Assembly (NCBI RefSeq): GCF_020907245.1
Contig: NZ_JAJJWH010000011.1
Span: 1 to 64,000 of the forward strand
Origin: Pontibacter harenae
GTDB taxonomy: Bacteria; Bacteroidota; Bacteroidia; Cytophagales; Hymenobacteraceae
Direction: 5' to 3'
DNA length: 64,000 nucleotides
Notes under the pieces: generated by a model
The model's database searches: none
What the model was told of the DNA's origin: nothing
What the model saw: only the letters and a program-made list of their open reading frames with translations
Made by a program: the position numbers and the translations under genes
In this document: in pieces, positions 9,290-17,936 of the stretch
Layout: every line of letters starts with the position of its first letter
Position numbering within the stretch: position 1 is the first letter of the stretch

Positions 9290-10399
9290 ATGCAACATAG
9301 AGGCGTAAGAAAGCTACTGCTTAAACTAACCTTGCTACTACTTCCTTTTGTTATGTGGCCTCTGATAGAGGTTTTCATACTTCCCATGAACTTCTTCACT
9401 TTCAGGATCTGGGAAACAATATCGGTGAACACCATGAAGGTAATGCCTGGGCCTTTCTACCCAAACATCTACATGAAAATGGAAGAAGAGGGAGAGCTTG
9501 CCCCGCGCACACAGTTTTCTGAAAAGCGACTGGTGGAGTGGTACACAGATGAGTACGGCTACCGCAACAGAGACTCTAAATGCGATGTGTTGCTGATAGG
9601 CGACTCCAACATAACCGGAGCAAAGTTAACCCAGGATGAAACAATGGCCGAGGTACTCGAGCGCATGCTTCAAAAAGATGTGTATTCGTTTGCCCCCGCT
9701 ACCATGAACCGTTTTTTGGCTACTGAAAGATTTCAGGAAGACCCGCCAGAAGTTGTGGTTGTATCCAGCATAGAACGGCGTGTGCCTGAGTTACCTGCCG
9801 TTGGAGCCAATGGTATAAACTCAAAGCTGAGAAACATAACAGGTACCATCATAGGCTCTTCTCAAATATTAACTTCTTTTGCAGTTACAGCAGACCGTGT
9901 CTCGAAGCTAGGCCTCTACCGACGCACCCTTGCCAACATAGACAGAAACTTAGGCAACAGAGATTATATTGTCTACAACAACGAGCTGTTTATGGAAGGT
10001 GAATATGCCAACAGAGAATACAGCGAGGAAGAGATTATGCGTATCTCAGATGTTCTGGAAGGTTATAAAAATGCCTTAGATGAGAGAGGCATCAGATTTC
10101 TTTTTATGCCGATTCCCAATAAAGAAAACGTCTACTACAAAATGCTACCCTCTCAGAAAGAGGCTACCTTTTTGCCACGACTTTTTGCAGAACTTGAAAA
10201 ACGAAACATACCGTATTTAGATACACAAAGCACCTTCAGGCAACTGCACGAGCAGAAGAACATGGCTTTATACCCTAGAGACGATGCGCATTGGAACGAG
10301 AAAGCTGTGGAGGCTGCCGCAAGTTTATTAGCAAACGAACTGCAGCCACAGCATTCAAAGAAATCAGAAAAAAAACATTTTGTAAATTTAACTAAATAA
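9290..10399 (+). CDS. AlgJ/AlgX-like SGNH acyltransferase partner
   Basis: 369 residues from ATG 9290. The frame is open further upstream, but ATG 9290 is preceded by an AAAGG-like ribosome site, clears the stop of the MBOAT gene, and starts just before the signal anchor (about residues 10-31). The SGNH-type nucleophile motif GDSN lies at about residues 104-107 (Asp105, Ser106) and the distal motif DDAHW places Asp331 and His334. This is the arrangement of AlgJ/AlgX/PatB-type O-acetyltransferases. It probably receives the acyl group handed out by the MBOAT protein and esterifies the polymer in the periplasm. Confidence 0.82.
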   Translation: MQHRGVRKLLLKLTLLLLPFVMWPLIEVFILPMNFFTFRIWETISVNTMKVMPGPFYPNIYMKMEEEGELAPRTQFSEKRLVEWYTDEYGYRNRDSKCDVLLIGDSNITGAKLTQDETMAEVLERMLQKDVYSFAPATMNRFLATERFQEDPPEVVVVSSIERRVPELPAVGANGINSKLRNITGTIIGSSQILTSFAVTADRVSKLGLYRRTLANIDRNLGNRDYIVYNNELFMEGEYANREYSEEEIMRISDVLEGYKNALDERGIRFLFMPIPNKENVYYKMLPSQKEATFLPRLFAELEKRNIPYLDTQSTFRQLHEQKNMALYPRDDAHWNEKAVEAAASLLANELQPQHSKKSEKKHFVNLTK

Positions 10400-10464
10400 C
10401 AACGGCTATAACTGTTTATAGCTACGTATAGATATTTAGTTGAGACCAGTAAGGGATTAAGCAG

Positions 10465-11745
10465 ATGAAAATAAAAGTACTGTACACAAAAGGAAGCAAA
10501 CGCATTAAGAAAATACTAGGAAGATTTATACCCTATAACACCAGGTATAAACCCACAGGCGTTTGTAAAATCAACCAAGAAAATCCTGAGCTGTTAAAAA
10601 AGAGTGAAATAACAGTGCATCCTGTTTATCCTAACCTTGTTACTTCCCTAGATATCTCAGAAGATCTCTTTGATGCTATTTCTGATTACTGGAAGCCCCA
10701 GCGTCAGGTAACGACTGACTATATGGTGGTAGACGTACCTATGGGCAGGTTGTACACCGATCATGAAAGCAGTGTAGCTATTATTACACGTTATAACAAG
10801 GTAGTTGAGAATGTGTCGCTAAGCCTTACAGGAGGAAAAGTGACAGAACCGAACCTAAACAACATTTTTGAGCAACGCTATTTTGTTGAACCTACTAAGT
10901 TTGAGGGCACCGTGTTTTCTTTGCTAACAGGAGGTGCAGGAATAAACAACATTAGCCACTGGTTTGTTGATGTGCTGCCTCGCTTACATTTGCTAAAGCA
11001 AAGTGGGCTATACGATCAGGTTGATTGGTTTTTAATGCCAAGCCTGCGTTACGATTACCAGCGGGAAACCCTAGAGTTATTGGGTATACCTGCAAACAAG
11101 TTGATTGAAGGAGATAAACATATCCATATTACTGCAGACCGCATTCTAGCTTCTACTGCTCCCCGAGGAAACCACACGTTGGTGCCTACTTGGTTGTGCC
11201 AGTACATTAAAGATTCTTTTATGCCTTATGCTGATGAGCAGGATGTTTCCTCAGCAACAGAAGAGGCGCCTTATCTTTATATTAGTCGCAGCGATTCGAG
11301 CATACGCAACGTTCTAAATGAAAAAGAACTGCTAGAGGCCCTAGAGCCTTATGGTTTTAAAAATGTAGTTTCCAGTAAGCTAAGCATTATAGAAAAGATA
11401 AAGCTCTTTTCGCAGGCGAAAGTAGTTATGGGTGCATGCGGCGCAGGACTTATTAACATGCTCTTCTGCCAGCCAGGCACTAAGTTAATCGAGGTATATA
11501 ACGAAGGGTTTATTTTAGAGCCGTTCTACGACATTGCTACGAAAACTAACCTGGATCACCAATATGTTATCTGCAAAGGAAACAAAAACGTAAAAACCGC
11601 TGACCAGGGCATGAAAGAACATGTTGTATTTGAGATTGATAAGATACTGGCCCTGTTGCAAGAATTAGATATACCTACAAAAGAAGAAACAGTTGAGGCT
11701 GAAATAGATGCAGAGAAAGAACAGGAGCAGGCATTACAGAGCTAA
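10465..11745 (+). CDS. Glycosyltransferase family 61 protein
   Basis: 426 residues. GT61 (DUF563) features include SHWFVDVLPRLHLL in the middle, YISRSDSSIRNVLNE, and the nucleotide-sugar side motif GACGAGLINMLFC followed by KLIEVY. No signal peptide, so cytoplasmic. It is a paralogue of the minus-strand gene at 13388-14590, sharing the N-terminal IPYN-xx-YKP-x-GV pattern and the same motifs in order. It follows the acylation pair in the same direction after 65 bp and probably shares their transcript. Sugar and linkage cannot be read from sequence. The C-terminal tail is unusually rich in Glu. Confidence 0.85.
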   Translation: MKIKVLYTKGSKRIKKILGRFIPYNTRYKPTGVCKINQENPELLKKSEITVHPVYPNLVTSLDISEDLFDAISDYWKPQRQVTTDYMVVDVPMGRLYTDHESSVAIITRYNKVVENVSLSLTGGKVTEPNLNNIFEQRYFVEPTKFEGTVFSLLTGGAGINNISHWFVDVLPRLHLLKQSGLYDQVDWFLMPSLRYDYQRETLELLGIPANKLIEGDKHIHITADRILASTAPRGNHTLVPTWLCQYIKDSFMPYADEQDVSSATEEAPYLYISRSDSSIRNVLNEKELLEALEPYGFKNVVSSKLSIIEKIKLFSQAKVVMGACGAGLINMLFCQPGTKLIEVYNEGFILEPFYDIATKTNLDHQYVICKGNKNVKTADQGMKEHVVFEIDKILALLQELDIPTKEETVEAEIDAEKEQEQALQS

Positions 11746-11826
11746 GGCGTTAGAGAGTTGTAGGGTTAGGGAGTTAAAGAGTTTAGCTGCAATCGAAACT
11801 ACAGGAGTACATCAACTGACACAATA

Positions 11827-11860
11827 GAGTAGCGTTGAAATTTAGCATTGAACGCTACTC
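11827..11860. terminator. Hairpin between convergent glycosyltransferase genes
   Basis: 10-bp perfect stem GAGTAGCGTT / AACGCTACTC with a 14-nt loop, placed between the ends of the GT61 (plus) and GT4 (minus) genes. It has no clear T-tract, so termination is inferred from position and stem. Confidence 0.5.
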
Positions 11861-11905
11861 CATCAATAAAACAATTTACGACCAGCTGTGCTTAAGAGTT
11901 AAAGC

Positions 11906-13126
11906 TTAGTTCAGCAAGCTGGCTTCTGTGGGTGCAGGCGCAGATGAGGTGTGCTTCTTTTTTTCCGTGATCACATCCTCGTATATCTTCAGCAACATGC
12001 GGTAGTTCTGCTCAGGGGTGTAATAGGCTTCATAACTAGCTCTGGCTCCTCTTCCCATTTTTTCTACCAAGGCAGAATCTTCCAAAATAAGCTTAACCTT
12101 CTGAATAAGTTCCTCTGCGCTACCTGGAGTATAAAGCAACCCATTATAGCCCTCCTGCACCAGTTGGGCTGCTCCACCTATGTTAGCACCCACCACAGGC
12201 GTTCCTGTAGAGAAAGCTTCAATAATGGACATACCAAACATTTCGGGCCACTCCGATGGAAACACAAGTGCTCGGCAGTTCTTCAATTCCTGCACTACGC
12301 TATCTAACTTCTGATAACCCAAGTATTCTACATGAGCATGTTTAGCCGCATGCTCTTCTACCTCCTCCCGCAATGATCCATCTCCAATAATCTTGAGTCT
12401 GAAAGGATACTTTTCACTTGCTCTTAACAAAGTGTCTACTCCTTTTTCTGGAGATAGCCTGCCTACATACAGCAAAAAGTCTTCTCCTTCAGAAGTGCTT
12501 AAACCTAGATCTGCCGTAAAGTTTGGTTTCACCACAAGCTGTTGCGGTTTTAGGTTTAACGAAGAATTCAAAAACAGCTCGGCTGCACCACTAGTTAACG
12601 TAATAAAACGGTCAACATTCTTTTTCCAGGTCCCGAGCAGTTTATGAACACCCGTTGCAAGAACCACAGAAGCCGTTTCGACTTTCGAGTTTCGATAAGC
12701 GCCTTCCATTACTGCGGCCATAGGGAAAATCTTCTGCACATTTTCCATGTGCACCCGCCCGTTATAATGGAGGTAGGCACTTGGGCAAATTAGCCTATAG
12801 TTATGCAGCGTCATTACCACGGGCACCTTATGTTTGCGGGCAACATAAAAAATTGCTGGCGATAAGAGCGGAAAGAAGTTATGCACATGCACCACATCTG
12901 GCTGAAAGGAAAGGATCTTCTTTTCTAGCTTATTAGCACTGGCCGTATTATAAACAACTCCTAGTGCAGATTTTAATTTTTCAGACAAGGTATTGACGTC
13001 ATTGTTTGATACCGTCAGCTTTTCAACCTCGTGACCATGTTGCTCTAGCAATGCTGCCTCGGCAAAGAAAACTGTATCTTCCCCCGCCGATATCTTATAA
13101 TGATTGTGAACAAGTAGTATGCGCAT
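11906..13126 (-). CDS. Glycosyltransferase family 4 protein
   Basis: 406 residues, GT-B fold. An N-terminal glycogen-synthase-like half (MRILLVHNHY, VVHVHNFFPLLSP) is followed by a GT1-type domain with LLYVGRLSPEKGVDTL. The nucleotide-sugar binding EX7E motif is in EMFGMSIIE, followed by STGTPVVGANIGG. It would add a sugar from a nucleotide donor to a growing glycan at the cytoplasmic face. A TAGATTTG -7-like element lies 31 bp upstream. It is flanked by two GT61 paralogues, so all three likely build one polymer. Confidence 0.88.
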   Translation of the reverse strand: MRILLVHNHYKISAGEDTVFFAEAALLEQHGHEVEKLTVSNNDVNTLSEKLKSALGVVYNTASANKLEKKILSFQPDVVHVHNFFPLLSPAIFYVARKHKVPVVMTLHNYRLICPSAYLHYNGRVHMENVQKIFPMAAVMEGAYRNSKVETASVVLATGVHKLLGTWKKNVDRFITLTSGAAELFLNSSLNLKPQQLVVKPNFTADLGLSTSEGEDFLLYVGRLSPEKGVDTLLRASEKYPFRLKIIGDGSLREEVEEHAAKHAHVEYLGYQKLDSVVQELKNCRALVFPSEWPEMFGMSIIEAFSTGTPVVGANIGGAAQLVQEGYNGLLYTPGSAEELIQKVKLILEDSALVEKMGRGARASYEAYYTPEQNYRMLLKIYEDVITEKKKHTSSAPAPTEASLLN

Positions 13127-13156
13127 GTAAGGGTGTTAGTGTAGTAGTTATTGCAA

Positions 13157-13164
13157 CAAATCTA
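13157..13164 (-). promoter_or_regulatory. Candidate -7 promoter element (TAGATTTG) for the GT4 gene
   Basis: Matches the Bacteroidota -7 consensus TAnnTTTG on the minus strand, about 31 bp before the start codon at 13126. No TTTG is found at the normal -33 distance, so support is partial. Confidence 0.35.
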
Positions 13165-13387
13165 TCGCGTAATGCAAGTGTCGTCTTGAATGCCTTCATT
13201 AAGGCAGCTTCCTTTCACAAACATTACGGATTGCACCTGCAGGTCGTTGTCTTGGTTGTTCCAGCTGCCTTCTTGCTCTGTGTTTTTGTGTTTATGAAAT
13301 TTCACTAGCCCATTTTTGATAGCTCAATACTGCTAACTGAAGCTGTAAGAATTCTAGTGTAAGTTCTACTAAGAAGAAGACGATAAT

Positions 13388-14590
13388 TCAATTTATACTT
13401 GCGGTATATGTTTCCATTATACCCTCTACTTTCTTCTTTAGGCGCTTCAGATCAACCAGCAGGTTTAGCTTCATACCTTGCTTTACGCTATTTGCCTTTG
13501 CATCTGCCTCACAAACTATGTGCGTGTACTTTAAACCCACTTTACTAGCTAGATCGTAATAAAGCGGCAGTACGTACCCCTCTGGAAACAATTCTACAAC
13601 TGTTGCTCCTTTGCTACAGAACACTAGATTTGCAAGGCCTGCGCCATGAGGTGCTACTATAACCTTAGCTCCAGCAAACAAGCGCGCCTGCTCTGCCACA
13701 GAATACTCCCGCAATTGAACCTCTTTAAACCCAAACTCTTTTAGAGTCTGAATAAGCTCAAGTTCATTTAGTATGTTTCTGCTGTTTGCGTCGGTACGGC
13801 TTATGTACATAAATGGAATCTCCCCCACTTCTTCAGACGCAGCAGGCAGAAAGGTTTTCCGAAGAAAATTGCATGCCCACTGCGGAATGTGTTCTGGAAA
13901 GCGCACATAAGAAGACGCTAGCAACAAATCAGTTTGAATATGTGTGTGCAGGTGCCCCTCCACTATTTTACGATCCTCTATTCCTAATAGCCGCAGTGTC
14001 TCTTTCTGGAAATCATGCTTCACACTCGGCACAATAAACCAATCAACTCTATCGAACCAACCGCTTTTTTGTAAAAGATCAAGGCGTGGCAGCGCATCGA
14101 ACATCCAATGGAAATAGTTATGGTCGCCACTGCCACCAATCAGAATATGAAATGCTACTCCCCTAAGCTTCTTCGGCTTTGTAAAGTAGTTTCGCTCAAA
14201 AATATAGTTGTTTTCAGGCCCACTTCGGCCTAATTGTAACGACACCTCGCCTATTACCTTATTATCGTCAGAAATGACCGCTACGTTAGTAATTCTATTT
14301 GTATGCAGCCTTCCATTAGGCACCTCTACTACAAACGACGGAGGTATAGATTCTTTGGATTCGTAATTAAGATAAGAAGGACTATTCTCGCAGAAATCTT
14401 CTGCTATGTGCAATGAAGAAACACATCCTGGATATATCTCGAGGTATTCAGGGTGCCTCTCCTTATCCGCTACCAGATAGGCTTTAACAGTAGGGTATAC
14501 TCCTTTGGGCTTGTAAATGCGGTTATAGGGAATAATTTTCACTAGCAAACTTTTCAGCTTTGCTACTATTCTTTTAGCTAAGTACCACAT
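13388..14590 (-). CDS. Glycosyltransferase family 61 protein (paralogue)
   Basis: 400 residues with the same GT61 landmarks as the gene at 10465: NYFHWMFDALPRLDLL, YISRTDANSRNILNELEL, and APHGAGLANLVFC followed by ATVVELFPEGY. The intact HGAGL motif is closer to the family norm than the CGAGL of its paralogue. Soluble, cytoplasmic or membrane-associated. It lies 261 bp upstream of the GT4 gene on the same strand and is probably transcribed with or just ahead of it. Confidence 0.87.
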   Translation of the reverse strand: MWYLAKRIVAKLKSLLVKIIPYNRIYKPKGVYPTVKAYLVADKERHPEYLEIYPGCVSSLHIAEDFCENSPSYLNYESKESIPPSFVVEVPNGRLHTNRITNVAVISDDNKVIGEVSLQLGRSGPENNYIFERNYFTKPKKLRGVAFHILIGGSGDHNYFHWMFDALPRLDLLQKSGWFDRVDWFIVPSVKHDFQKETLRLLGIEDRKIVEGHLHTHIQTDLLLASSYVRFPEHIPQWACNFLRKTFLPAASEEVGEIPFMYISRTDANSRNILNELELIQTLKEFGFKEVQLREYSVAEQARLFAGAKVIVAPHGAGLANLVFCSKGATVVELFPEGYVLPLYYDLASKVGLKYTHIVCEADAKANSVKQGMKLNLLVDLKRLKKKVEGIMETYTASIN

Positions 14591-14991
14591 CGTTTTGTTT
14601 CCTCACATGTACATATTTGCATGCCACTCCCTTTACTCTTCATCAGCTACTTTAATCCCTGATTCAAATAGTGCCAAACCGAAGCATGATTTAACACGAG
14701 AAGACAAGTCAAAAATTTGTACGATTCCGTCTATACGATGTTTGGTGTATGCTCAGTAAAGTATTGCACTTTTCCCTTTTAGAGCATATCTAGCCCACAA
14801 AAAATATGCCTACAGAATTTGATAAACTACAAAAAATTTCAGCCTCCATAGCCAAACACCTAGTCAATATTCGACTAGGTGTTTTAAACCCTTTTAACTA
14901 TGAATATTTCACTTGCTTAGAGGAGAATAAAAGAAAAGCTGCCAATATTTAAATCAACAGCTTTACATAATCAAGAGTTTAGGTACATATT
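14591..14991. other. Intergenic region with one hairpin
   Basis: 401 bp between two minus-strand genes. It holds the hairpin at 14854-14884 and presumably the GT61 promoter. No small gene is supported. Confidence 0.5.
14854..14884 (-). terminator. Hairpin downstream of the RmlC-like gene
   Basis: 12-bp perfect stem AAACACCTAGTC / GACTAGGTGTTT with a 7-nt loop. On the minus strand it follows the epimerase gene by about 107 bp, but the T-tract is short. Confidence 0.5.
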
Positions 14992-15516
14992 TTAGAAGAA
15001 AGGATGAGATTTATCCTTCTCAGAAATAAGCTGTGGCTCTATTGGCCATTCGATGTTGAAGGCAGGATCATCCCAACGCAAGCCTTTCTCAGAACCAGGG
15101 GAGTAAAATTGTGTTACCTGATAAAAAGCATCCGTATTATCTTCTAAGGTAAGGTAGCCATGTGCGAAGCCTTCAGGCACATAAAGCATACGAAAGCTAT
15201 CTGCTGTAAGCTCCACTCCTACCCACTGCTTGTAAGTTTCAGATCCTTCTCGCAAATCAACAATCACATCGAAGAGTGCGCCACGCGTACAACGTACTAG
15301 TTTTGTTTCTTCGTTAGGAGCTAACTGGAGGTGCATGCCGCGTAGTGTCCCTTTTTGGGGATTATGACTTACGTTTGCCTGCACCACATTTACGTTTAGT
15401 CCATATTCTTCAAACTCGCGTTCGCAATAAGACCTTCCAAAAAAACCTCTTTCATCCTCGAGGCGCTTTACATCAATTATGTATGCTCCTTTTAGTTTCG
15501 TTTCTGTAAATATCAT
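14992..15516 (-). CDS. dTDP-4-dehydrorhamnose 3,5-epimerase-like protein (RmlC/RfbC family)
   Basis: 174 residues, near the usual RmlC length of about 180. The cupin-fold signature is present: an N-terminal DERGFFGRSYC stretch, RGMHLQ with the catalytic-type His, KLVRCTRGALFDVIVDLR, and VPEGFAHGYLTLED. The family epimerises C3 and/or C5 of a nucleotide-linked 4-keto-6-deoxyhexose. The neighbour makes CDP-glucose, so the substrate here may be a CDP-sugar rather than dTDP-4-keto-6-deoxyglucose. The 4,6-dehydratase needed in between is not in the window. Confidence 0.85.
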   Translation of the reverse strand: MIFTETKLKGAYIIDVKRLEDERGFFGRSYCEREFEEYGLNVNVVQANVSHNPQKGTLRGMHLQLAPNEETKLVRCTRGALFDVIVDLREGSETYKQWVGVELTADSFRMLYVPEGFAHGYLTLEDNTDAFYQVTQFYSPGSEKGLRWDDPAFNIEWPIEPQLISEKDKSHPFF

Positions 15517-15537
15517 GTTTTGGTGATTAGGCTGTTT

Positions 15538-15744
15538 TTACTCTGTTACCGCCATAAGTACTTTGAGTGCAGCGTTATCTCTATTTAGGATTTTGTCTGA
15601 ATCTTCAATACTAGTTAACATTTTCGGAAGATTCCGCAGAAAATTACTGTAGCCAACCTCTTCAAACTTCACTTCAACAAAAGTGGCAGCATTGAACTGC
15701 ATAGCCACTGGATTAAAAGCAGCGTATTCGTTTTTAGCATGCAA
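15538..15744 (-). pseudogene. Short unrecognised frame between rfbC-like and rfbF, possibly a gene remnant
   Basis: A 68-codon frame that would start at TTG with no ribosome-binding site. The frame reads on upstream through WYVPSL until an in-frame TGA about 5 codons earlier. The sequence looks protein-like (mixed hydrophobic/charged, for example FVEVKFEEVGYSNFL) but I recognise no family. It occupies the place where a CDP-glucose 4,6-dehydratase or another sugar-modifying gene is often found, so it may be the tail of a decayed gene. It could also be a chance frame. Confidence 0.25.
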
Positions 15745-15964
15745 TGAAGGGACGTACCATCATACTACAGCTAGAGAAAACAACTTTTAAATGCCTGAAG
15801 CCTTGACCATTTCAGATACTCGTAAACTCTTATAAATTTACACCCAGTGTTATACCTCCTGATAATGCCCTATTGGGTAATTCAAAATGGCTGAAAAATA
15901 CAGGGTAGTAGCTATGAATTCCAGTGCATCAGTTGGCTCAGTCAGCACATTACGACACACTCTA

Positions 15965-16768
15965 TTAATTTATAGCTTTGGAAAGCATCTTGTGCCAAAC
16001 ATTCCATGGTGCCTTTCCGCTTTGCCACAAATCCTCTAACAGGTTTCTATCACGTAGCGTATCCATTGGCTGCCAAAAGCCTTTATGCCTAAAAGCAGAA
16101 AGCTCCCCTTCCTCGGCTAATTTCTCCATAGGTCCTCGTTCCCAAATGGTGCTATCCCCTTCTATATAGTCGAAAACTTCGGGCTCTAATACAAAAAAGC
16201 CACCGTTTATCCATGGCATCACATCCCCTTCTGGCTTTTCTTTAAACTGGTTTATGCGTGTTTCTTCAGAAGAAAGGTTAAATGCGCCAAAGCGACCTGG
16301 CTGCTGTACGGCTGTAAGTGTGGCCAACGTACCATTTTGCCTATGAAAATCTAAAGCTTCAGAAATGTTGACATCACTTACACCGTCACCATAGGTCATG
16401 CAAAAAGTGCTGTCTCCAACATAGTCTTTCACACGCTTCAAACGACCACCTGTCATGGTGCCCTCACCAGTGTCCACCAAGGTTACTTTCCAGGACTCCG
16501 TGTTGTTTTGATGCACCTCCATGCTGTTCTTGCGCATGTCAAACGTTACATCAGAGTTGTAAAGGCAATAATTGGCAAAGTATTCTTTTATGATATGACC
16601 TTTGTAGCCACAGCAAATTATAAACTCATCTATGTTATAGTGTGAGTAAATTTTCATGATGTGCCACAGGATAGGTTTACCACCAATCTCCACCATTGGC
16701 TTTGGGCGTACACCACTCTCTTCGCTTATTCTTGTTCCGTAGCCACCTGCTAGTATAACTGCTTTCAT
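15965..16768 (-). CDS. rfbF: Glucose-1-phosphate cytidylyltransferase
   Basis: 267 residues, full length for the family. It makes CDP-glucose from CTP and glucose-1-phosphate, the first step to CDP-linked deoxysugars. The nucleotidyltransferase motif [11 protein letters not shown], the [15 protein letters not shown] segment, the YGDGVSD metal site and the [15 protein letters not shown] tail are all diagnostic of RfbF. It lies upstream of the RmlC-like gene on the same strand with a 448-bp gap. The usual partner rfbG (CDP-glucose 4,6-dehydratase) is absent here. Confidence 0.93.
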   Translation of the reverse strand: MKAVILAGGYGTRISEESGVRPKPMVEIGGKPILWHIMKIYSHYNIDEFIICCGYKGHIIKEYFANYCLYNSDVTFDMRKNSMEVHQNNTESWKVTLVDTGEGTMTGGRLKRVKDYVGDSTFCMTYGDGVSDVNISEALDFHRQNGTLATLTAVQQPGRFGAFNLSSEETRINQFKEKPEGDVMPWINGGFFVLEPEVFDYIEGDSTIWERGPMEKLAEEGELSAFRHKGFWQPMDTLRDRNLLEDLWQSGKAPWNVWHKMLSKAIN

Positions 16769-17108
16769 GAATGTAAAAGGTTAAGGTTATCTTTTGTTAG
16801 ACTGAACCCCTATTATGTGTTATTCCAAGGAATTCAAGTTCTATAAATTGATACGGTAATTACTATATTTAGATGTTTTTTCAAGTACCTTTTTAAAACA
16901 TTTTAATTGGCGCTCTATTCCAATGTAGGCACACTTATACAGATAAAGTACACCTCTAATTGCCATCAAACGGCACAACTGTATAAATCAAACTATAAGA
17001 AGGTATCTGTTTTAAATATTATTGCTTCAAGGCGACAAGCTTAGCTTTCGCCTAAAATATGATGGGTTTCAACTGGATTGGAATAAGTGCAATTTTAGCT
17101 TTGCACTT
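16769..17108. other. Intergenic region with one hairpin
   Basis: 340 bp, AT-rich, between two minus-strand genes. It holds the hairpin at 17030-17053 at one side and should hold the rfbF promoter at the other. No small gene seen. Confidence 0.45.
17030..17053 (-). terminator. Hairpin after the wcaJ-wecG pair
   Basis: AGGCGA-c-AAGC stem pairs with GCTT-TCGCCT, 10 bp with one bulged base and a 3-nt loop. It lies 56 bp past the stop of the WecG/TagA gene. The T-tract is weak. Confidence 0.45.
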
Positions 17109-17936
17109 CTACCTTTGAGTATTTTGGAATTCCTTTTTACCCACTGCTTTTTGCAACAACACTTTCAGCGTTAGCAAAACAAAAAGACTATTTGTGTGCA
17201 GGTATCGTTTCCAAAGCCTGCCTGGCTCCTGGTATAATCTATACACCCACTCCAAAGATAAATCACGCGCCCATTTAGGAAGCCTTTTCTCCAGTCCAGC
17301 ATATGTCATATAAGCCTGACCTACTCCCAACATACACGCTTTTACGCGTCCTTTATGATCAGCCATCCAACGCTCCTGTTTTGGGCAGCCCAGAGCAACA
17401 AACACCAAATCAGGATTCGCCTCATTGATCATGTTCACAATAGACTCGTCTTCTTCGTCGCTGAGCTTTCGGAAAGGAGGCGAGTACGAACCAGCTATCT
17501 TCAGGTTTGGCAAGTTTTGCTGAGCTGTATTTACAACAGCACTAAGCACTTCGTTTGTGGAGCCGTAAAAGTAGACTGACTTGCCACGCACTGCTGCTTC
17601 CTGTAGCAGGCGCGGCAGCAGATCCATACCTGCCACACGGTCCTGCTTACCTCCATAAAGTAGATTCATCAGTTTCGAAAGCGGACCTCCATCAGGAGTA
17701 GCCACATTTGCTTGGTTAAGTATCTTGTTAAAAGACTTATCCTTATAAGCCTCAATTAACATATGCGCGTTAGCAAAGCACACATAAGAAGAAAGCTTGC
17801 TCTCAGTTAACCAGAAAATGTGTTGTACAAAGTCATCGAAAGAACCTGCAGAAATAAAGGATTTGAACAACTTACGCTTTTCCTTTAGAGGCGGCATAGC
17901 TGCAGGAGCCACAGCATGAGTATCTCTAGTATGCAT
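17109..17936 (-). CDS. WecG/TagA/CpsF family glycosyltransferase (GT26)
   Basis: 275 residues. Family motifs: VATPDGGPLSKLM with the conserved Asp, QDRVAGMDLLPRLL, VYFYGSTNEVL, and LVFVALGCPKQERWM, then a C-terminal basic amphipathic stretch of the kind that docks GT26 enzymes on the membrane. It typically adds the second sugar (N-acetylmannosamine-type) onto an undecaprenyl-pyrophosphate-linked primer. Its start overlaps the end of the priming transferase gene by 11 bp, so the two are translationally coupled and act in sequence. Confidence 0.9.
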   Translation of the reverse strand: MHTRDTHAVAPAAMPPLKEKRKLFKSFISAGSFDDFVQHIFWLTESKLSSYVCFANAHMLIEAYKDKSFNKILNQANVATPDGGPLSKLMNLLYGGKQDRVAGMDLLPRLLQEAAVRGKSVYFYGSTNEVLSAVVNTAQQNLPNLKIAGSYSPPFRKLSDEEDESIVNMINEANPDLVFVALGCPKQERWMADHKGRVKACMLGVGQAYMTYAGLEKRLPKWARDLSLEWVYRLYQEPGRLWKRYLHTNSLFVLLTLKVLLQKAVGKKEFQNTQR

